Of a stretch of DNA of 64,000 nt, positions 1 through 12,682 are shown in pieces; the first letter of the stretch is position 1, and every line of letters begins with the position of its first letter. Position numbers and translations under genes: made by a program. The notes under the pieces are model-generated. The model was not told the DNA's origin. It saw nothing but the letters and a program-made list of their open reading frames with translations, and did no database searches. Source of the stretch: Allolobophora icterica (lineage: Eukaryota > Annelida > Clitellata > Crassiclitellata > Lumbricidae); assembly GCA_963556255.1 (NCBI GenBank), contig OY744607.1:44691844-44755843 (forward strand), read 5' to 3'.

Positions 1-903
1 CCCCCCTCCAACCCCTTACTCGCTGACCGACCAACTGACCGTTTGGCGACTCTAATCAGGTGTAGGGGCCGCGACAGCACAGCCCAGCTCGGCCAATATT
101 TGTCTTCATGAAACACAATTGAAAGCCCGATAAGCGTCGGGAGGGGGAACGGGCAAGCGAACCACCCGCGACTGCCAACAATGGCACGAAAGCGGTCCTT
201 ACCGCCCGCCCGCAATTGCGCGGGTGCCGTTGTAGGCGCTCCGACATCTAACGAAATTATAAGGTTAATTCGCCGCCTCTGGGACTCGATCCGGTGGGAT
301 CAAGTAGCTGGAAATTCGACCGAACGGAGAGTTATCTCAGATCGAAAGATCCGTCTGGTATTCAATGGATTCCGTTTCTAACCGGATTACCAGATGCTGG
401 GACTCTATTGCATTAGGATGCAGGTCCTCGTGACAGCCTTTATACGGCGTATGATCCGCGGATGCATATCTGAATTAGTTGAAGGCGATATTAAACGCAC
501 TCTGTCCTCTCTGAGGCCTTGACAATCAACGAGGAGGAACGGGGGTTCGGTAGAGTTCAGCTTCGCCACCAGCGGCCATTTGAGGTCATTTGCTAGCAGG
601 AAAATGAAAGATCGTATTGCTAACTGATTACGATGGCTCGTTTGAAAGGATTTGATATCAACGAGCCATCTTGTTGGGTAGAATAGATCATGGCTTGTTC
701 AGATGGATTGGATAGGATGAATTGTGGCTCTATCTGAATGGATGGAGGGTGTAAACTATAGATTGCTCTGACGGCTTGGGCGGATGCAGGGCCATCCATA
801 CAGGCAGGGAACGGAATATATATGCAGGAAACGATGTATGTACGTATGTAAATATCAAAGCACTTCTCATAGTGCCGTTAAGCTACCTCACAAAGACGCC
901 GAA
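1..903. other. No gene recognised
   Basis: Short open frames only, with no conserved motif. There are a few degenerate GGATGGAT words at 700-800. Confidence 0.6.
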
Positions 904-911
904 CACGTGAA

Positions 912-1090
912 CAGGGACGTAACTAGCGTTGGGCTTGGGGGGGCTTAAGCCCCCCCAAACGAAGTTGAAGCCCCCCCAAACAAGTCAAGCCGTTGTATGC
1001 TTACGGCTGAAATTCGTATGAACACTGTATAAATGTTGCCATGTTCAAGGTTTAAGCCCCCCCAAACGAAAAATCCTAGTTACGTGCCTG
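912..1090 (+). mobile_element. MITE with CAGGGACGTAACTAG ends, 179 bp
   Basis: Terminal inverted repeats CAGGGACGTAACTAG and CTAGTTACGTGCCTG are flanked by a perfect CACGTGAA duplication (904-911, 1091-1098). The interior has GCTTAAGCCCCCCCAAAC phrases that can fold on themselves. A second copy in the opposite orientation lies at 20885-21061. The 8-bp duplication suggests the hAT superfamily. Confidence 0.88.
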
Positions 1091-1098
1091 CACGTGAA

Positions 1099-1439
1099 CT
1101 GTCGTAAACAAGTGCGTCTTAACTGAGGCACGAAGAGTCTTGAGGAATCTTGCACCAAGTGCAATCCGCTGAATGGACGGATGGTACAGACCTCAACAGT
1201 ATAGACTCATCGAGGAATCTTTCATCAAAAGCAATCAACTTCTTATTGTAATTGTAATCACAACAAATTCTAAAGCACTGTCAGTAGTAAGCTGCTTCAA
1301 GGGCGCTTTACAGTCAACTGCCAACGCCGTCAATTGTCAACTGTCCTGCTAGGAGCAATTCCTCCTCCTCTCCATCTTTTGCCGGTATTGTTTCCACCTT
1401 CTCCTTCCACTTTTCCTCTTGTCTGAATTGATGGATGGT
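1099..1439. other. No gene recognised between MITE and SINE
   Basis: Unique-looking DNA without coding sign. Confidence 0.55.
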
Positions 1440-1730
1440 ATATACCTCAGTCCCGGGTTCCGAGGAAGAAGAAGTATAGCAGTGCCTTTAGCCAGCCCTT
1501 TTTTCTTGGCCTCTGAATATCAGGCCGGTGGCTAGTTCTCTCCCTCGCCGTCTCATCTTCCCACCAACAGTGTACGGTCAGTGTACTCGTCGTAGCTGAG
1601 TTGGCTAGGGGCGCAGATGGAGCTAAAATTTCGAAACAAATATCTGCTCTGGCGGGGATTTGAACCGCCAACCTCTTGGTTGACAGTCCACACGCTAACC
1701 ATTAGACCATCGAGTATCCCTTGAAGAGGA
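1440..1730 (-). mobile_element. SINE with tRNA-like head
   Basis: On the minus strand the head has an A-box-like TGGTCTAATGGTTAG (1709-1695) and a B-box GGTTCAAATCC (1667-1657) at tRNA spacing. The arms do not fold as a proper tRNA. The body shares GTACACTGAC and GTGGGAAGATGAGACGGCGAG with the copy at 4560-4870. Confidence 0.72.
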
Positions 1731-1739
1731 ACCTTCCAC

Positions 1740-2323
1740 CAAAAGCAATCCACCATTTTTCCATCGACGGCGTTCCACCTCCTGACGCCTCTTGAGCAAC
1801 TGGGAACTGGGGTGCCGAATGGATCTCCAACGGCACCAGAGTCAACGGGATTCGAACCATCAACGCTGAGATGAACGGTCATGAGCTACTACACCACCAG
1901 TTGACGACCGCAAAATGGAAATAAGACAAGAAGAAGATTAAGTAAAACACAGATGGACCGCTGGGATGCTGAGGAGGAGAGGAAAATTCACTTCCTGTCG
2001 ACGTGAAGGAACGAGATGCTTTATTATACAGGCGTCTATGAACGGATGTAGACGAGTTGAGGGAGAGAGTAGGGACTGTAAGGCAGACGAAACGTTAAAC
2101 ATGACGGCGGAAAGGGCTCTGGTGGCTGCATGGCGGTGAGGGCTTTGGCCGCCCTCGCCCGCATGGGCTTTTCCGACAATCACATGCAAATTCAGAAACA
2201 ATAACAATGGGATTCGGCTTAAGCTCCAGGATTAGGCAGCTGCCCCTCCCCCGCTTCACATGATTCTGACGCAGCCGTCGCCGCTTTGTTCGTCTGTCTC
2301 TGTTTCTCTGTCTCTCTCCCTCA

Positions 2324-2373
<50 letters not shown>

Positions 2374-3074
2374 TAATATCACTTTATTTCACTGGCTCTC
2401 TCCTTATCTCTCCCTGTCTCTGTCTTTCTATAGATCCTATATGTCATGTATCTCACTGTTTCTCCTCTCTTCGTCTGTCTGTATGTCTGTCTGCTTGTCT
2501 GTCTGTCTCTCTCGCCTCACTCTTTCATTGTCTTCGTGCTACTGGTGTTTCTACTTCCTCCTTTAGCTCCTCCTCCTCCTCTTCTCCGTCCTCGTCCTCC
2601 TGCGCCTCCTCATAGTCGTCGACCTCTTCTTTTCTGCCTCTACCGGAATTACAAGTGATTCGATCGGGGGTGTCAGCGGACAACTGACAGGTCCGCAAGA
2701 CAGGAAGAAGCGCTGACCAAGACGAAGGATGGATGGATGGACGGCGGACAGCCTGGCGCCGGACCTCAGCACACTCCCTGGCTGGTGATGGTGGTGCTGC
2801 ATTCTCTTCGTCTTAACGACAGCAAATGCCACTGCCGCATCAGCCGCACAGCATCATCAGCAGAGGCATCACCACCAGCAGCAGCATCAGTCGGATCATC
2901 AGTCGGAGTATAAGACCAGCAGCAGCAGCAGCAGCAGCAGGAGCAGGAGCAGGAGCAGCAGGAGCAGCAGCGTGCTACGTGCCAAAGTGATGAAGCAGAG
3001 CAAGTAGCTCGTCGTCGCCTTCGTCTAATGGTCTGTGGAGATTGTCGACAGAGACGACGCACGCATGCGCAGAT
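1740..3074. other. Repeat-rich, no gene recognised
   Basis: Pyrimidine microsatellites, GCA-rich trinucleotide runs (about 2870-2990), and short frames without recognisable domains. Confidence 0.6.
2283..2530. repeat. TCTG microsatellite and pyrimidine-rich region
   Basis: Nine TCTG units at about 2326-2358 are followed by interrupted TCTC and TCTG runs. Open frames here are low complexity and are not genes. Confidence 0.9.
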
Positions 3075-3660
3075 AGACGGAAGGAGGAAGGAAGGGAGGG
3101 AGGGAGGGATGGACGGAAGGTGGGAGGAATGGAGGGAAGGAGGGATGGACGGAAGGTGGGAGGAAGGGAGGGAGGGACTGAATGAGGGAGGGATGGACGG
3201 AATGAGGGATGGACGGAAGGTGGGAGGAAGGAGGGAGGAATGGAAGGAAGGAAAGAAAGAGGGTGGGAGGGAGGGAGGAACGTAGGGAGGGACTGGGGGA
3301 GGTATGGAGGGATGGACGGAAGGAGGGATGGACGGAAGGTGGGAGGAAGGGAGGGATGGAAGGAACGAAAGAGGGAGGGAGGGAGGAACGGAGGAACGAA
3401 CGGAAGTAATGAGGGAGGGAGGGAGGGAGGGAGGGAGGGAGGGAGGGAGGGAGGGAGGGAGGGAGGGACGGACGGACGGACGGACGGACGGACGGGACGG
3501 ACGGACGTGGACGGACGGACGGACGGACGGACAGATGAATTGATGGAAGAATGGACGGATGGATGTATGGGTGGATAGACGGATAGATGAATGGAGGGAT
3601 GGGATGACTGATGGATGGAGGGAGGATGGATGGATGGACGGACGTGACGGACTGATAGAT
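3075..3660. repeat. GGGA/GGAT/GACG tetranucleotide-rich satellite
   Basis: A purine-rich tract holds degenerate GGAAGGTGGGAGGAAGGGAGGGA units, then pure GGGA units (about 3413-3466) and GACG units (about 3467-3530), then GGAT units. Long Pro/Ser-rich open frames on the minus strand reflect this repeat. Confidence 0.92.
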
Positions 3661-3839
3661 GCCATGGGTGGATAGACCGAAACGGGTGGGAAGCAGTGGA
3701 GGCAAGGATATCCCAACGAAGAGTCAGGCGCCCAATTGGATAGATGGATGGATGGACGGATGAACTGGAGTAGGCCGTTAGGGAAACGCGGTCTGCTTCT
3801 GTTAATGGTGGTTGGCCGTTTCCATTTCCACTTCTGTCT

Positions 3840-4490
3840 TCATCGTATTCCTCTTTCTCCTCTGTCTCTTCTTCGTCTTCCTCCTCCTCCGTCTCCGTCT
3901 CCATCTCCATCTCTTTTTCCACCAAATCTGTCCACCTCCTAATTCTCCTCCTCTTCTTCCATCCCTCTTCCTTTTGATCCCTATTTCCTATTTTCCTCTT
4001 ATTCTTCTTCCTCCCTCCTTTTGGCCCTCCTTCCTTTTTCTCCTCATCCTCCTTCTCCTCCTTTTCCTCTTCGTTTCTCTCCTCTTCGTATATCCCCAGT
4101 CCTCCTAATCCTCCACGCTTTGTCTTCTCCTCTTTCTTATCTGCATCTACGCCCCCTCTTCCTCCTTTTCCTCCTCGTTCTTTCCTCCTCCTCCTCTTCA
4201 TCCTTCCATAGTCATCCTCCTCCTCCTCTTTCTCCTTTTTNNNNNNNNNNNNNNNNNNNNNNNNNNNNNNNNNNNNNNNNNNNNNNNNNNNNNNNNNNNN
4301 NNNNNNNNNNNNNNNNNNNNNNNNNNNNNNNNNNNNNNNNNNNNNNNNNNNNNNNNNNNNNNNNNNNNNNNNNNNNNNNNNNNNNNNNNNNNNNNNNNNN
4401 NNNNNNNNNNNNNNNNNNNNNNNNNNNNNNNNNNNNNNNNAGTCCTCCTTCTTCTCCTTCTACTTGCTCTTTTTCTAGAAAAACTAAATT
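3840..4490. repeat. TCC-rich polypyrimidine tract around the gap
   Basis: Almost only C and T on the plus strand, with TCC and TTCC units, on both sides of the N gap. Confidence 0.88.
4241..4440. other. Assembly gap, 200 N
   Basis: Exactly 200 undetermined bases sit in a TCC-rich pyrimidine tract. The round number suggests a placeholder, so true size is unknown. Confidence 0.98.
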
Positions 4491-4559
4491 AAAGGGCTAG
4501 ATATAATTTGTCTGGCAACTGTCACAAAACAAAGTCCATTATCACAAATGATTGCCGCT

Positions 4560-4870
4560 ACAGTGGTTAAGAGCAACCCTTCACGCTAACCCAAACGGGC
4601 CGCCATGGGTACGAAGTGCTAGCGACTTCATTTTTCTTAACCTCGGCATATGAGGGCGACGGCCCATCCCCTCCTTCGCCGGCTCATCTTCCGACAGTGT
4701 ATGCATAGTCAGTGTACACATTTAATACTAGAGCTGGTTAGATTGTGCACAGCAGAAGATAAATCTTGGAATACAGTTCTGTCCTGGCGGGTATTCGAAC
4801 CCCGGCCTCTGACTTGACAACAGTCCCGCATGCTAACCACTATGCCATTAAACGAACTCGGATCTCCACT
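4560..4870 (-). mobile_element. SINE with tRNA-like head, second copy
   Basis: The minus strand shows TGGCATAGTGGTTAGCATG, then GGGGTTCGAATACCC, then the same body words as the first copy (GTACACTGACTATGCATACACTG, GGAAGATGAGCCGGCGAAGG). It lies just right of the assembly gap. Confidence 0.7.
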
Positions 4871-5279
4871 GGACATCGATCTTTGGACAACCCCTCTGAT
4901 ACGACGCAGCACTCGTGATTAAGCTGGTGTTTGGTGCTTATAGCTTAAGAGTAGCGCTGTAGAAATTTGAAGTTTACGATTACGATTACAGATATGAAAT
5001 GGCAGAAACGTGGAAACATTCCAGCCGTCTACCATGTCACCTGGAATTCAAATTCCTCTGAATCGAAGAAAACTGGAAATTATTTACCCAGCTAATCGAT
5101 CCGTTGATAAGGAAATGTTTACTTTGCCCAGAACTGCTGTCAGTAACTGGGTCGGGAAACGATTCCAGGCGAACGACTGAACTGCGATGGAAGAGGAAAC
5201 GTAACGGAGACGCATAATAGCAAATTACCTGACCTAACCTTAGCTCTTCTTTGTCTGCGATCCCGTTCTTTCTTCCACA
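4871..5279. other. SINE-like tail and unassigned DNA
   Basis: GTAGCGCTGTAGAAATTTGAAG with a TTACGATTACGATTACAG tail at 4952-4990 resembles tails at 9460-9497 and 34148-34180. Nothing else is recognised. Confidence 0.5.
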
Positions 5280-5904
5280 CCCGTTCGTCTTCTCCCTCTA
5301 TCGTTCTTTCCCGCTTCTTCCCAAGTGTTTATCCAAGATAAAATTCAGATCAAACATTTATTTCTCTCTCTCCTCCCTCTCCCGCTCTTCACCCTCCCCT
5401 TTCTAACTCTCTCCTCCCTCTCCCTCTCTTCTCCCTCTCTTTCTAACTCTCTCCTCCCTCTCTTTTCCATCCCTCCCTTTCAATCTCCCTCCCTCCCTTT
5501 CTATCTCCCTCCTCCCTCTCCATCTCCTCTCCCTCCCACCCTTTCTATCTTTCTCCTCCCTCTCCCTCTCTTCTCCCTCCCTCCTTCCCTCCCTTTATAT
5601 CGCTCTCGCCCTCATCCCTCTCCTTACGTTCCTCTCTTGCCCTATCTCCCTTTCCTTTTTTCTCTCAGCCTTTCACTATCTTTCTCTGTCTCTTTCTCTG
5701 CCGCTTTCTATGTAACTCTGTCTGTCTCTGTCTCTGTATCTGTTCCTTTCTGTCCCTCTCTCCTGTTGTTTCTTACATTCGGCATCTCCAGGATAAAACG
5801 GAACAAAAAATCTCACCAACTATACCGGTATCTTTTCCATGCTTTGCCTCCAACTGTCTCGCTCTCCCTCTCTCACTCTCTCTCTCTGTCTCTCTGTCTC
5901 TCTG

Positions 5905-5980
<76 letters not shown>

Positions 5981-5982
5981 CT
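5280..5982. repeat. CT-rich tract with TCTG array
   Basis: Irregular CTCCCTCTC repeats run into about 16 TCTG units at 5905-5968. Confidence 0.9.
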
Positions 5983-6694
5983 TACCATCCAATCATGCAA
6001 CAATCCTTCTTCTGCCTTCCCTGGTGCCTCTGAGACGATGCCTTCGAAAGGGAGCATTCCATCTTCATATGCCATCATGGCGGGCGGTTTTTCATGCCCC
6101 GGTCTTGGGAAATATTCTCGGCCATTCCATCAGGCTGGCACTAAGTAAAGTACCGGGTGGACCGCTGCCCACAAGTGCAATACGTCCCATGACGCAATAA
6201 AAAGGATGTCAATTTAATTTAGCAACTCCGAAGGGAATGAGAACGGCACACAAACCAACTGAATTTACTTTCCAAAAATCGTGCCTGCGCTATAAAAACC
6301 ACTCGTGCAGCGGTGACAAATGGATATTACGAATTACGGGACTGTGTGGCCATAAAACTTGGCAGAGCAAAGCGGTAAACTTCCCAGCGTGAACGATTCA
6401 AGATGAATGAAGAACTATTCCGGAAACGCCGGTTTATTACGGACAAGTTCGATGTTCGTATACACGAATATGCGATGAATTTACTAGGAATGCGCTTCTG
6501 TCCACTACGGAACGCTGGAGCAAGTAATTTAGACTCGGAGTATAAAAGGACTGCACTTGGCGAGCGATCGCTGTGGACAAGGAATGCATTCTATTACCTG
6601 TATAGATCTGGACTCTTACATTCTCCTGAAGCATTACAATAACAGCAACAATAATAGTATTAATTACAATGATGATAATGACCACGACGACGAT
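5983..6694. other. No gene recognised
   Basis: The open frame at 6403-6642 has no recognisable domain, splice context or repeat match. Confidence 0.55.
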
Positions 6695-6930
6695 GATGAT
6701 AATACATCTAATAATAATAATAACAACAGCAACAACAACAACAACAACAATAATAATAATAACTCGGTGGCTTTTTATGGCACTTTAGTTGAGCCGGACC
6801 CGAAGGAGATGAAACCATTCCAGAATAACTAGTGTTCTTTCGTCTCCTGACAAATTTTTGTGACGCCCGAATGATCATGTTTACACCTGCCAAAAAATTT
6901 ATTTTAATAGTAGTAATAATAGTAATAATA

Positions 6931-6996
<66 letters not shown>

Positions 6997-7103
6997 GTTG
7001 AGCCGTTTAGTTTTGTTATAGTTAATTATGATCACTCCAGAGATTAATTTTCACATACTTAGTATCTGACTCCTGAGGGATTATATGTAGGCCTACCTCG
7101 GGG

Positions 7104-7155
<52 letters not shown>
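6695..7155. repeat. Three AAT/AAC trinucleotide arrays
   Basis: Arrays lie at about 6709-6763 (AAT and AAC mixed), 6905-6997 (AAT) and 7107-7154 (AAT). The intervening DNA shows no gene. Confidence 0.92.
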
Positions 7156-9779
7156 AAGCAGGTAGGCTTAATGCATAGCATACTGCGCATAGTCCACCGC
7201 TATAGTAAACACTTCAATACCAATCGACGGCTACAACTGACATAGACCTTATTCTGTCTGAACTGAACGGAGTTATGGTTAGGCCTAATATAAAATTATA
7301 TCTACTATAACAACTTGATTACTGTGACACGAAACGAACACTTCTTTAATACGCGTACCAAAGTTGAGAATGTGAGTAGATTAGATTAGATTAGAAAGAT
7401 TCAATTTAGAAAGATAATTGGATGGAATTACCCTTGAAATATTCCAGAATGTTAATAATTTCAAACCAGAAAATTGGCTAAACCCACAATTTCTTAGTTT
7501 CGGCCACTGGGTCATACAGCAGATGAATAGTTATTACGATACCACGAACTTCTGTAGCGCCATGAGATTATAATAAATGAATAATATCAATAGTCTTTGC
7601 ACTGAATTTCCATAAAGATCATCATTAGCACGATGAGCCTAATTAGCTCCGTAAAAATTACCTTTAATAACTGCAGCGTCAAATATCATTCTGACCCAAT
7701 TCTCTTGTTTTCAACAGGCTGTAGGCCTATAGTTGTTGTTCACGTATTTCGGTCGTCGACCTCATGATGACGTTGGCACTTCAAATTACCAGGGCATCTC
7801 TTACACAAACCGACAAAGAAAGCCCAGGCACATCAACACACCCACCCACCACTTCTCAGCCCCTCTCTATTTAATTTTACCGCATACTTGCACGCGCACA
7901 GCCAACGCCCAATTTCAGCAGACATCAGCAATACATCCGTCCAAGCTAAACAAACATCTTGCAGCAACGTCACATCATCAGCAGTTAGCAGTTTAGCGAA
8001 GATGACAACAGCAAGCGAAGATCTAGTTCAGTGTACACAATCACTCACCTGTGTCTCCTTCCACTCCCAGCGACTACTACAATAACTGTTTGTAGAAAAC
8101 ACAGAAACCGGGTAACGCGAAACGAACAGTGGACTCTTCCAAGGGGAAGTACAGATCGCTCTAATCACGACGTTTCATCTTTGTCGCAGAGTAATTACGC
8201 CGCTTGCGAACGGTTTCAATGAATAAGATTCGAAAGATAATTTCCAATTTAAGAACTACACTCTGCGAAGAAGATTACTGAAGCTGATAGCATCTTTCGC
8301 TATCCTTTATAGCCTGGAATGGAATAGGTCCTGCCAAGTTCCGATTGGTCAATGAAGACATCAATCGCATGACGTAATGTTTGGCACGCTGCCAAGGCCC
8401 GCCCTCTTAGTTCGGCGATCATTTGTCAGCTGCAGCGCTCGGTACGTTTGCAAAAATGCTCAGCCGATGTGGCGCCAGCTTCGCTTACGCGCCAGCCGAC
8501 GACTGGACAGACCGGGTAGAAAATGATGGCGCCGATTGGGGCCACAGGATAACAAAATAAAGACATTATTCTAGTTACGCTAATGATTACTGATGTTTTA
8601 GACTTGACCAGAAGTTTTAGCCGTCCAGACACGTTAGTTATAGCCATGTCGTAGCGCTACGTTCGTCCGTTTCGCGCTACTCTCGGCGCAAATCAATTAT
8701 GAGAGGCCTCGAATAATAAGCTTCCTTTGACTCGAGACAGCGGATCCGTAAGACGAAGAACAGACCGTCCGACCGTCGTCATTGGTGACAAACAAATGTC
8801 GAGAATAAAAACAACGGACACTGTTCCGAGTAACAGAAACAAGATTTGGAGGTCGCAGAAATATTTCCGCTATAAAAACTAGATGAAACGATTTTAATGC
8901 GCGACGCCATTTTGAAAGAACGCATTAGGATCCACATTGATGGGACAGTGCGTGTTTTCGGTAAGGCTGTTATTATGCAGGCGCTGTGCGTAAATGTCGA
9001 CCCGGTGGCCTAGGGATATTATCGCATTTGATCAGTTGCAAAGTATGCAGGGGCAAATATTTGAAGCTCATAAATGACTGACTTGTCGGATTGTTTTCAA
9101 CATCTCCTCGACTTACGGCTCGCCTCTCATCAATCTATGCCGGCATAGTGGCAGCATCATGATTTATTGAAATCTAACATCGCATTTGGCACACATAGGC
9201 TACCACGTTAAACGTTACACGTTAAACACTGTACGAAAGAAACGTGAAGTGATGAAATACTGCTCTTTCACAAATCCGATTCCTCTTCTTATCTCCCTCA
9301 CCGTTTTAACTCTAAACACCACCCACCTTAGCCATCTGACTGCCTGCCTGACCCCTTTGGATCTTGACCTAGAACCGATTCACCTTCCCCCGCCGCCTAT
9401 CGATTATGATTTGACGAAACGCATGTGAATAAGCTGGTTGTCGCGACTTCGCTTATTGGGCGCTATAGAAATTTCGAGATTACGATTCCGATTAAAACGA
9501 ATAGCATTCTAAATAGCATTCTAAACAGGACCTATAGGTTTTGACAGATAATTATAGGTCTATGTGGTTTAAACTCCAGAGCTAACAACCGTTATTGCGT
9601 ATAGGCGTAGGCCTATAAGCTTACGTAGCCTATAGCTTTCGCTCGTGTTTCTTTTTTGTCGTAAGTTATAACGAGCAGGTATCTCAGCATTTTTCATCGT
9701 GTTAATATTCTCATTGTTTAATTGTCCTATTGGTCTAATATTTTCACTGCACGTAGAATTTAAACTGATTTTAAACAGC
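7156..9779. other. No gene recognised
   Basis: Mixed unique DNA with AGGCCT-containing words and a SINE-like tail at 9425-9500. A relatively CpG-rich stretch at 8390-8770 has no recognisable exon. Confidence 0.5.
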
Positions 9780-9975
9780 GAGTAGCTTTTTGTGGCGTGG
9801 GTCGCTGATCAGTGTTCATCCTCCACGGCCTTTGAACTAACTACCAGTAGGGCCTACATACTGTAGGTGGGCAACTTGTCCAAGGTCGCTACACAGTGGC
9901 TTGAGGTAGATTCGAACCTGCGACCCTCTGGTTACAAGGCACAGAACATACCGCTACACCACCGCGTCCCATGAG
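9780..9975 (-). mobile_element. tRNA-headed SINE-like sequence
   Basis: On the minus strand CGCGGTGGTGTAGCGGTATG is followed by GCAGGTTCGAATCTACC, resembling A and B boxes. The intervening arm does not form a clean anticodon stem, so this is called a SINE head, not a tRNA gene. Confidence 0.5.
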
Positions 9976-12324
9976 GTAAAATTCAGCCGGATCTGACATC
10001 TGGCACCTCTGATTTGAGACCGGCCACCTAATTTATGAGATCCAACATCTAAAAAAGACGATCCGTCATCCGACTGCTTTTTAAGTTGTACCGTACGTGG
10101 CTTTTGTGCAGACGGTCTTTTATTATGCGGGTTGAAAGCGCCGCTGATTTGAGTGGCGCTATATAAGTTTTCGGTTACAATTACAATTACAATTAATCAA
10201 GTGCTGAGTGAGTCATGCGGAACAGATAAACCTTTTTAACTTAAAAGCATAATGTTCAATTCTTTGCGCTTTCGAATAAAAGTTTTTAAAGTACAAAAAT
10301 CATTTGAGTTTGAAGCATATTTCGCAAATCTTCACCATAACAGCTTTAGATGCGTGAAGACCCGGCTACGTGTTTGTGGTCGTGAACGCTGGAGCCATCT
10401 GGCAATAAAACGAGGCGCTATCTGGCGATTACTCAGAACAAAAAAGCGGTATCCAAATGTGAAAATGAGAGGCAGAGACAGTCAGAGAGAGAGACAGACA
10501 GACAGACAGAGACAGAGAGAGAGGCAGACAGACAGACAGACAGACAGACAGAGAAACTTCGGAAGCCGTCCCTGGACTTCCTGCCCTCAGTTGAACGATG
10601 TTTAGCCGAAGCGCACACGACCGCCACAATTAAACAGCAGGAAACCTTTTATACGTTGTAAATGTACATATGTCTGGAAGCCGTTCCGCATATATGTCTC
10701 CATGTTTGTCTTACCGCCCGTCTCGTACGCTGCTTAGCTATGGCTACCCGCGCGGTCGTTCAGTTCGAAAGCCTAGCGCATCTTAAAGATTGGCGTGGCT
10801 TGCGGTGCATCTGCCTCGCCGCATCGCAGACCATTCCATCCGGAAGTACTGGCCCGTGCCGCCCCGCTTCGCACGACAACGGTCATTAACAAACCTCCAA
10901 AGGTTTAACTCGCGCTCCGACCGAACAAACCCCGCGGACTCTGCCGGACCGCGGATGGGGACGACTGCGCGATGCGGCTGCCGCGTCGCGCGTAATGATC
11001 ACCGCGGGAATCGGGCAGACGACAACACGCTCGCCGGCAGTCGGCAGCCATAGTATGTTAACCCAATAACACTTAATAACAAAGAAGGCTTCCCCGTTCT
11101 TCGCCTAAACCAGTCAGCGCCCATTCCGTCTAATCAAGTACTCCATTATGACTGTATATTTTATTCATAACATTATTAAATCGTTTCCCGTCGGGCGTAC
11201 GCCACGCACAGTAGGCGCTCGCTACAAAAGTCGACTGTATAAGCATTATTATCGTCTACGGCCCAACGTGGATTTATTCCGGGCATAACGCATCTAGTTC
11301 GTCTTGTTACCGTAGTACGGCGCCACTACACAGCAGTAATTACATGTACAAAATCGGGACAGGGACGCAGCTCATTTAAATGTATAGAACGCCGGGGGCT
11401 TGTAAATAACGTGAAAACTGGAGGTTCATTCCGAGGCATATAGGACAAGCGAGCAGACGGGCAGATAGGACGATCTAGACGCAAGAAATACACCCAGAGG
11501 ATGGAGAACTAGCCAGTTTATGGCGATCTTTTTCTGTAGATTCTGAAATAAAAGGACAATAGAGATCATTATGGACAAAAGATGAGTGTGTATGTGTATA
11601 CGCATTACGCACATCGGTTGCCATCTCGTGTAAGATAATCCGAAGACGGGAACCATCGTGCGATTTCCATCTGCATTGCAGAGTTGGTCTCCTGGAACTG
11701 ATGATGAAAACATGCTTTGTCTTCATAAATCGAAATGCTCGTTTACACCGTCGAACACCTCGGGCGAATCGTTATTTGCCCCGGTGTCATTCGTGGCTTC
11801 CCAGTGAAGCCGTAAACAGGCAGCTGTCGATCAGCTCACGTCAGAGGCCGCCGAACCTCGAAGTACTTCTAAAGCCAAAGTTTATGTGGCAGCCGCGTTT
11901 GCATTATCATGCAGCGATCTGCACTGTCGACAATTTCGGAAGTGGTCAGTCGATCAAGCTTCGAAACATCGATTCGCCCGATTTGTAGCGTGTAGGGCCT
12001 ATAGGCCCATACAGTTAACGCCAATAAAGGTCTTGGGTTTTCTATTGTATATTAATTGAAACGAAGCGTTCGATCCAACAGTGCTTGAATTACCATGCAC
12101 AGTAGGCCTATCTATAAGCGCAATCTATCAACAATAATTATTTACAACTTAAACTTTCAACAAATTTTATTTCTCATGTTCTCTTCAAGAACATATATTA
12201 ATGAAAATGTAAACAAGTTGCGTCTGTGACAGCCTGTATTTATCAAATAAACGAATATTGATTCTTGTAAAAAAATTAGATAACTTGTCAGTTAAGATAA
12301 ACACTATTGAACAGCAGAGATGTT
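9976..12324. other. No gene recognised
   Basis: A SINE-like tail with TTACAATTACAATTACAATT is at about 10170-10195. A GC- and CpG-rich segment at about 10690-11050 could be a promoter or exon of an unseen gene, but no domain or splice structure supports that. Confidence 0.5.
10478..10552. repeat. GACA/GAGA microsatellite
   Basis: Interrupted GAGACAGACAGACAGA units; the open frames on both strands are shadows of it. Confidence 0.85.
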
Positions 12325-12549
12325 ATACCCCGTGGTCGATCGAGTCGAGTGCTGTATATATATACGTTCGACTTGGATCGACCGACGATCGACTCAGTCA
12401 ACTTTGTCGACTAGTTGACCTCTATATATAGCGACTCGAACGACTTGTCAAATAAACAATCGACTTGGTCGACTTTTGTCGACTTGGACTGTAGTTTCTA
12501 GTTCAAAATTGCTGACGACTGTTAAATTCTTATAATGTATAGGCCTACC

Positions 12550-12682
12550 CATAGGCGTAGACTCGGGGGGGAGCCGGGGCACGTGCCCCCCCAATAATTG
12601 AGTTTTCACTGTACATCCAATGCAAAAGTGTAGAATTAATAGCCAAATCCCCCCCAATATTTTGGACAAGTTTACGCCAGTG
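12550..12682 (+). mobile_element. MITE with CATAGGCGTAGACT ends, 133 bp
   Basis: Imperfect inverted ends CATAGGCGTAGACT and AGTTTACGCCAGTG are flanked by GGCCTACC at 12542-12549 and 12683-12690. The interior has GGGGCACGTGCCCC and CCCCAATATTTTGGAC. A longer relative lies at 16015-16696. Confidence 0.8.

Noticed and set aside
1640..1720. Functional tRNA gene
   Set aside because: A and B boxes are present but acceptor and anticodon stems do not pair, and the body matches a dispersed SINE.
2766..4201. Long Pro/Ser/His- and Glu/Lys-rich open frames, up to 408 codons
   Set aside because: They follow the GGGA and TCC repeats in several frames at once; periodic peptides are repeat artefacts.
10690..11050. 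CpG-rich exon or promoter
   Set aside because: Composition alone; no splice sites, domain or conserved peptide.
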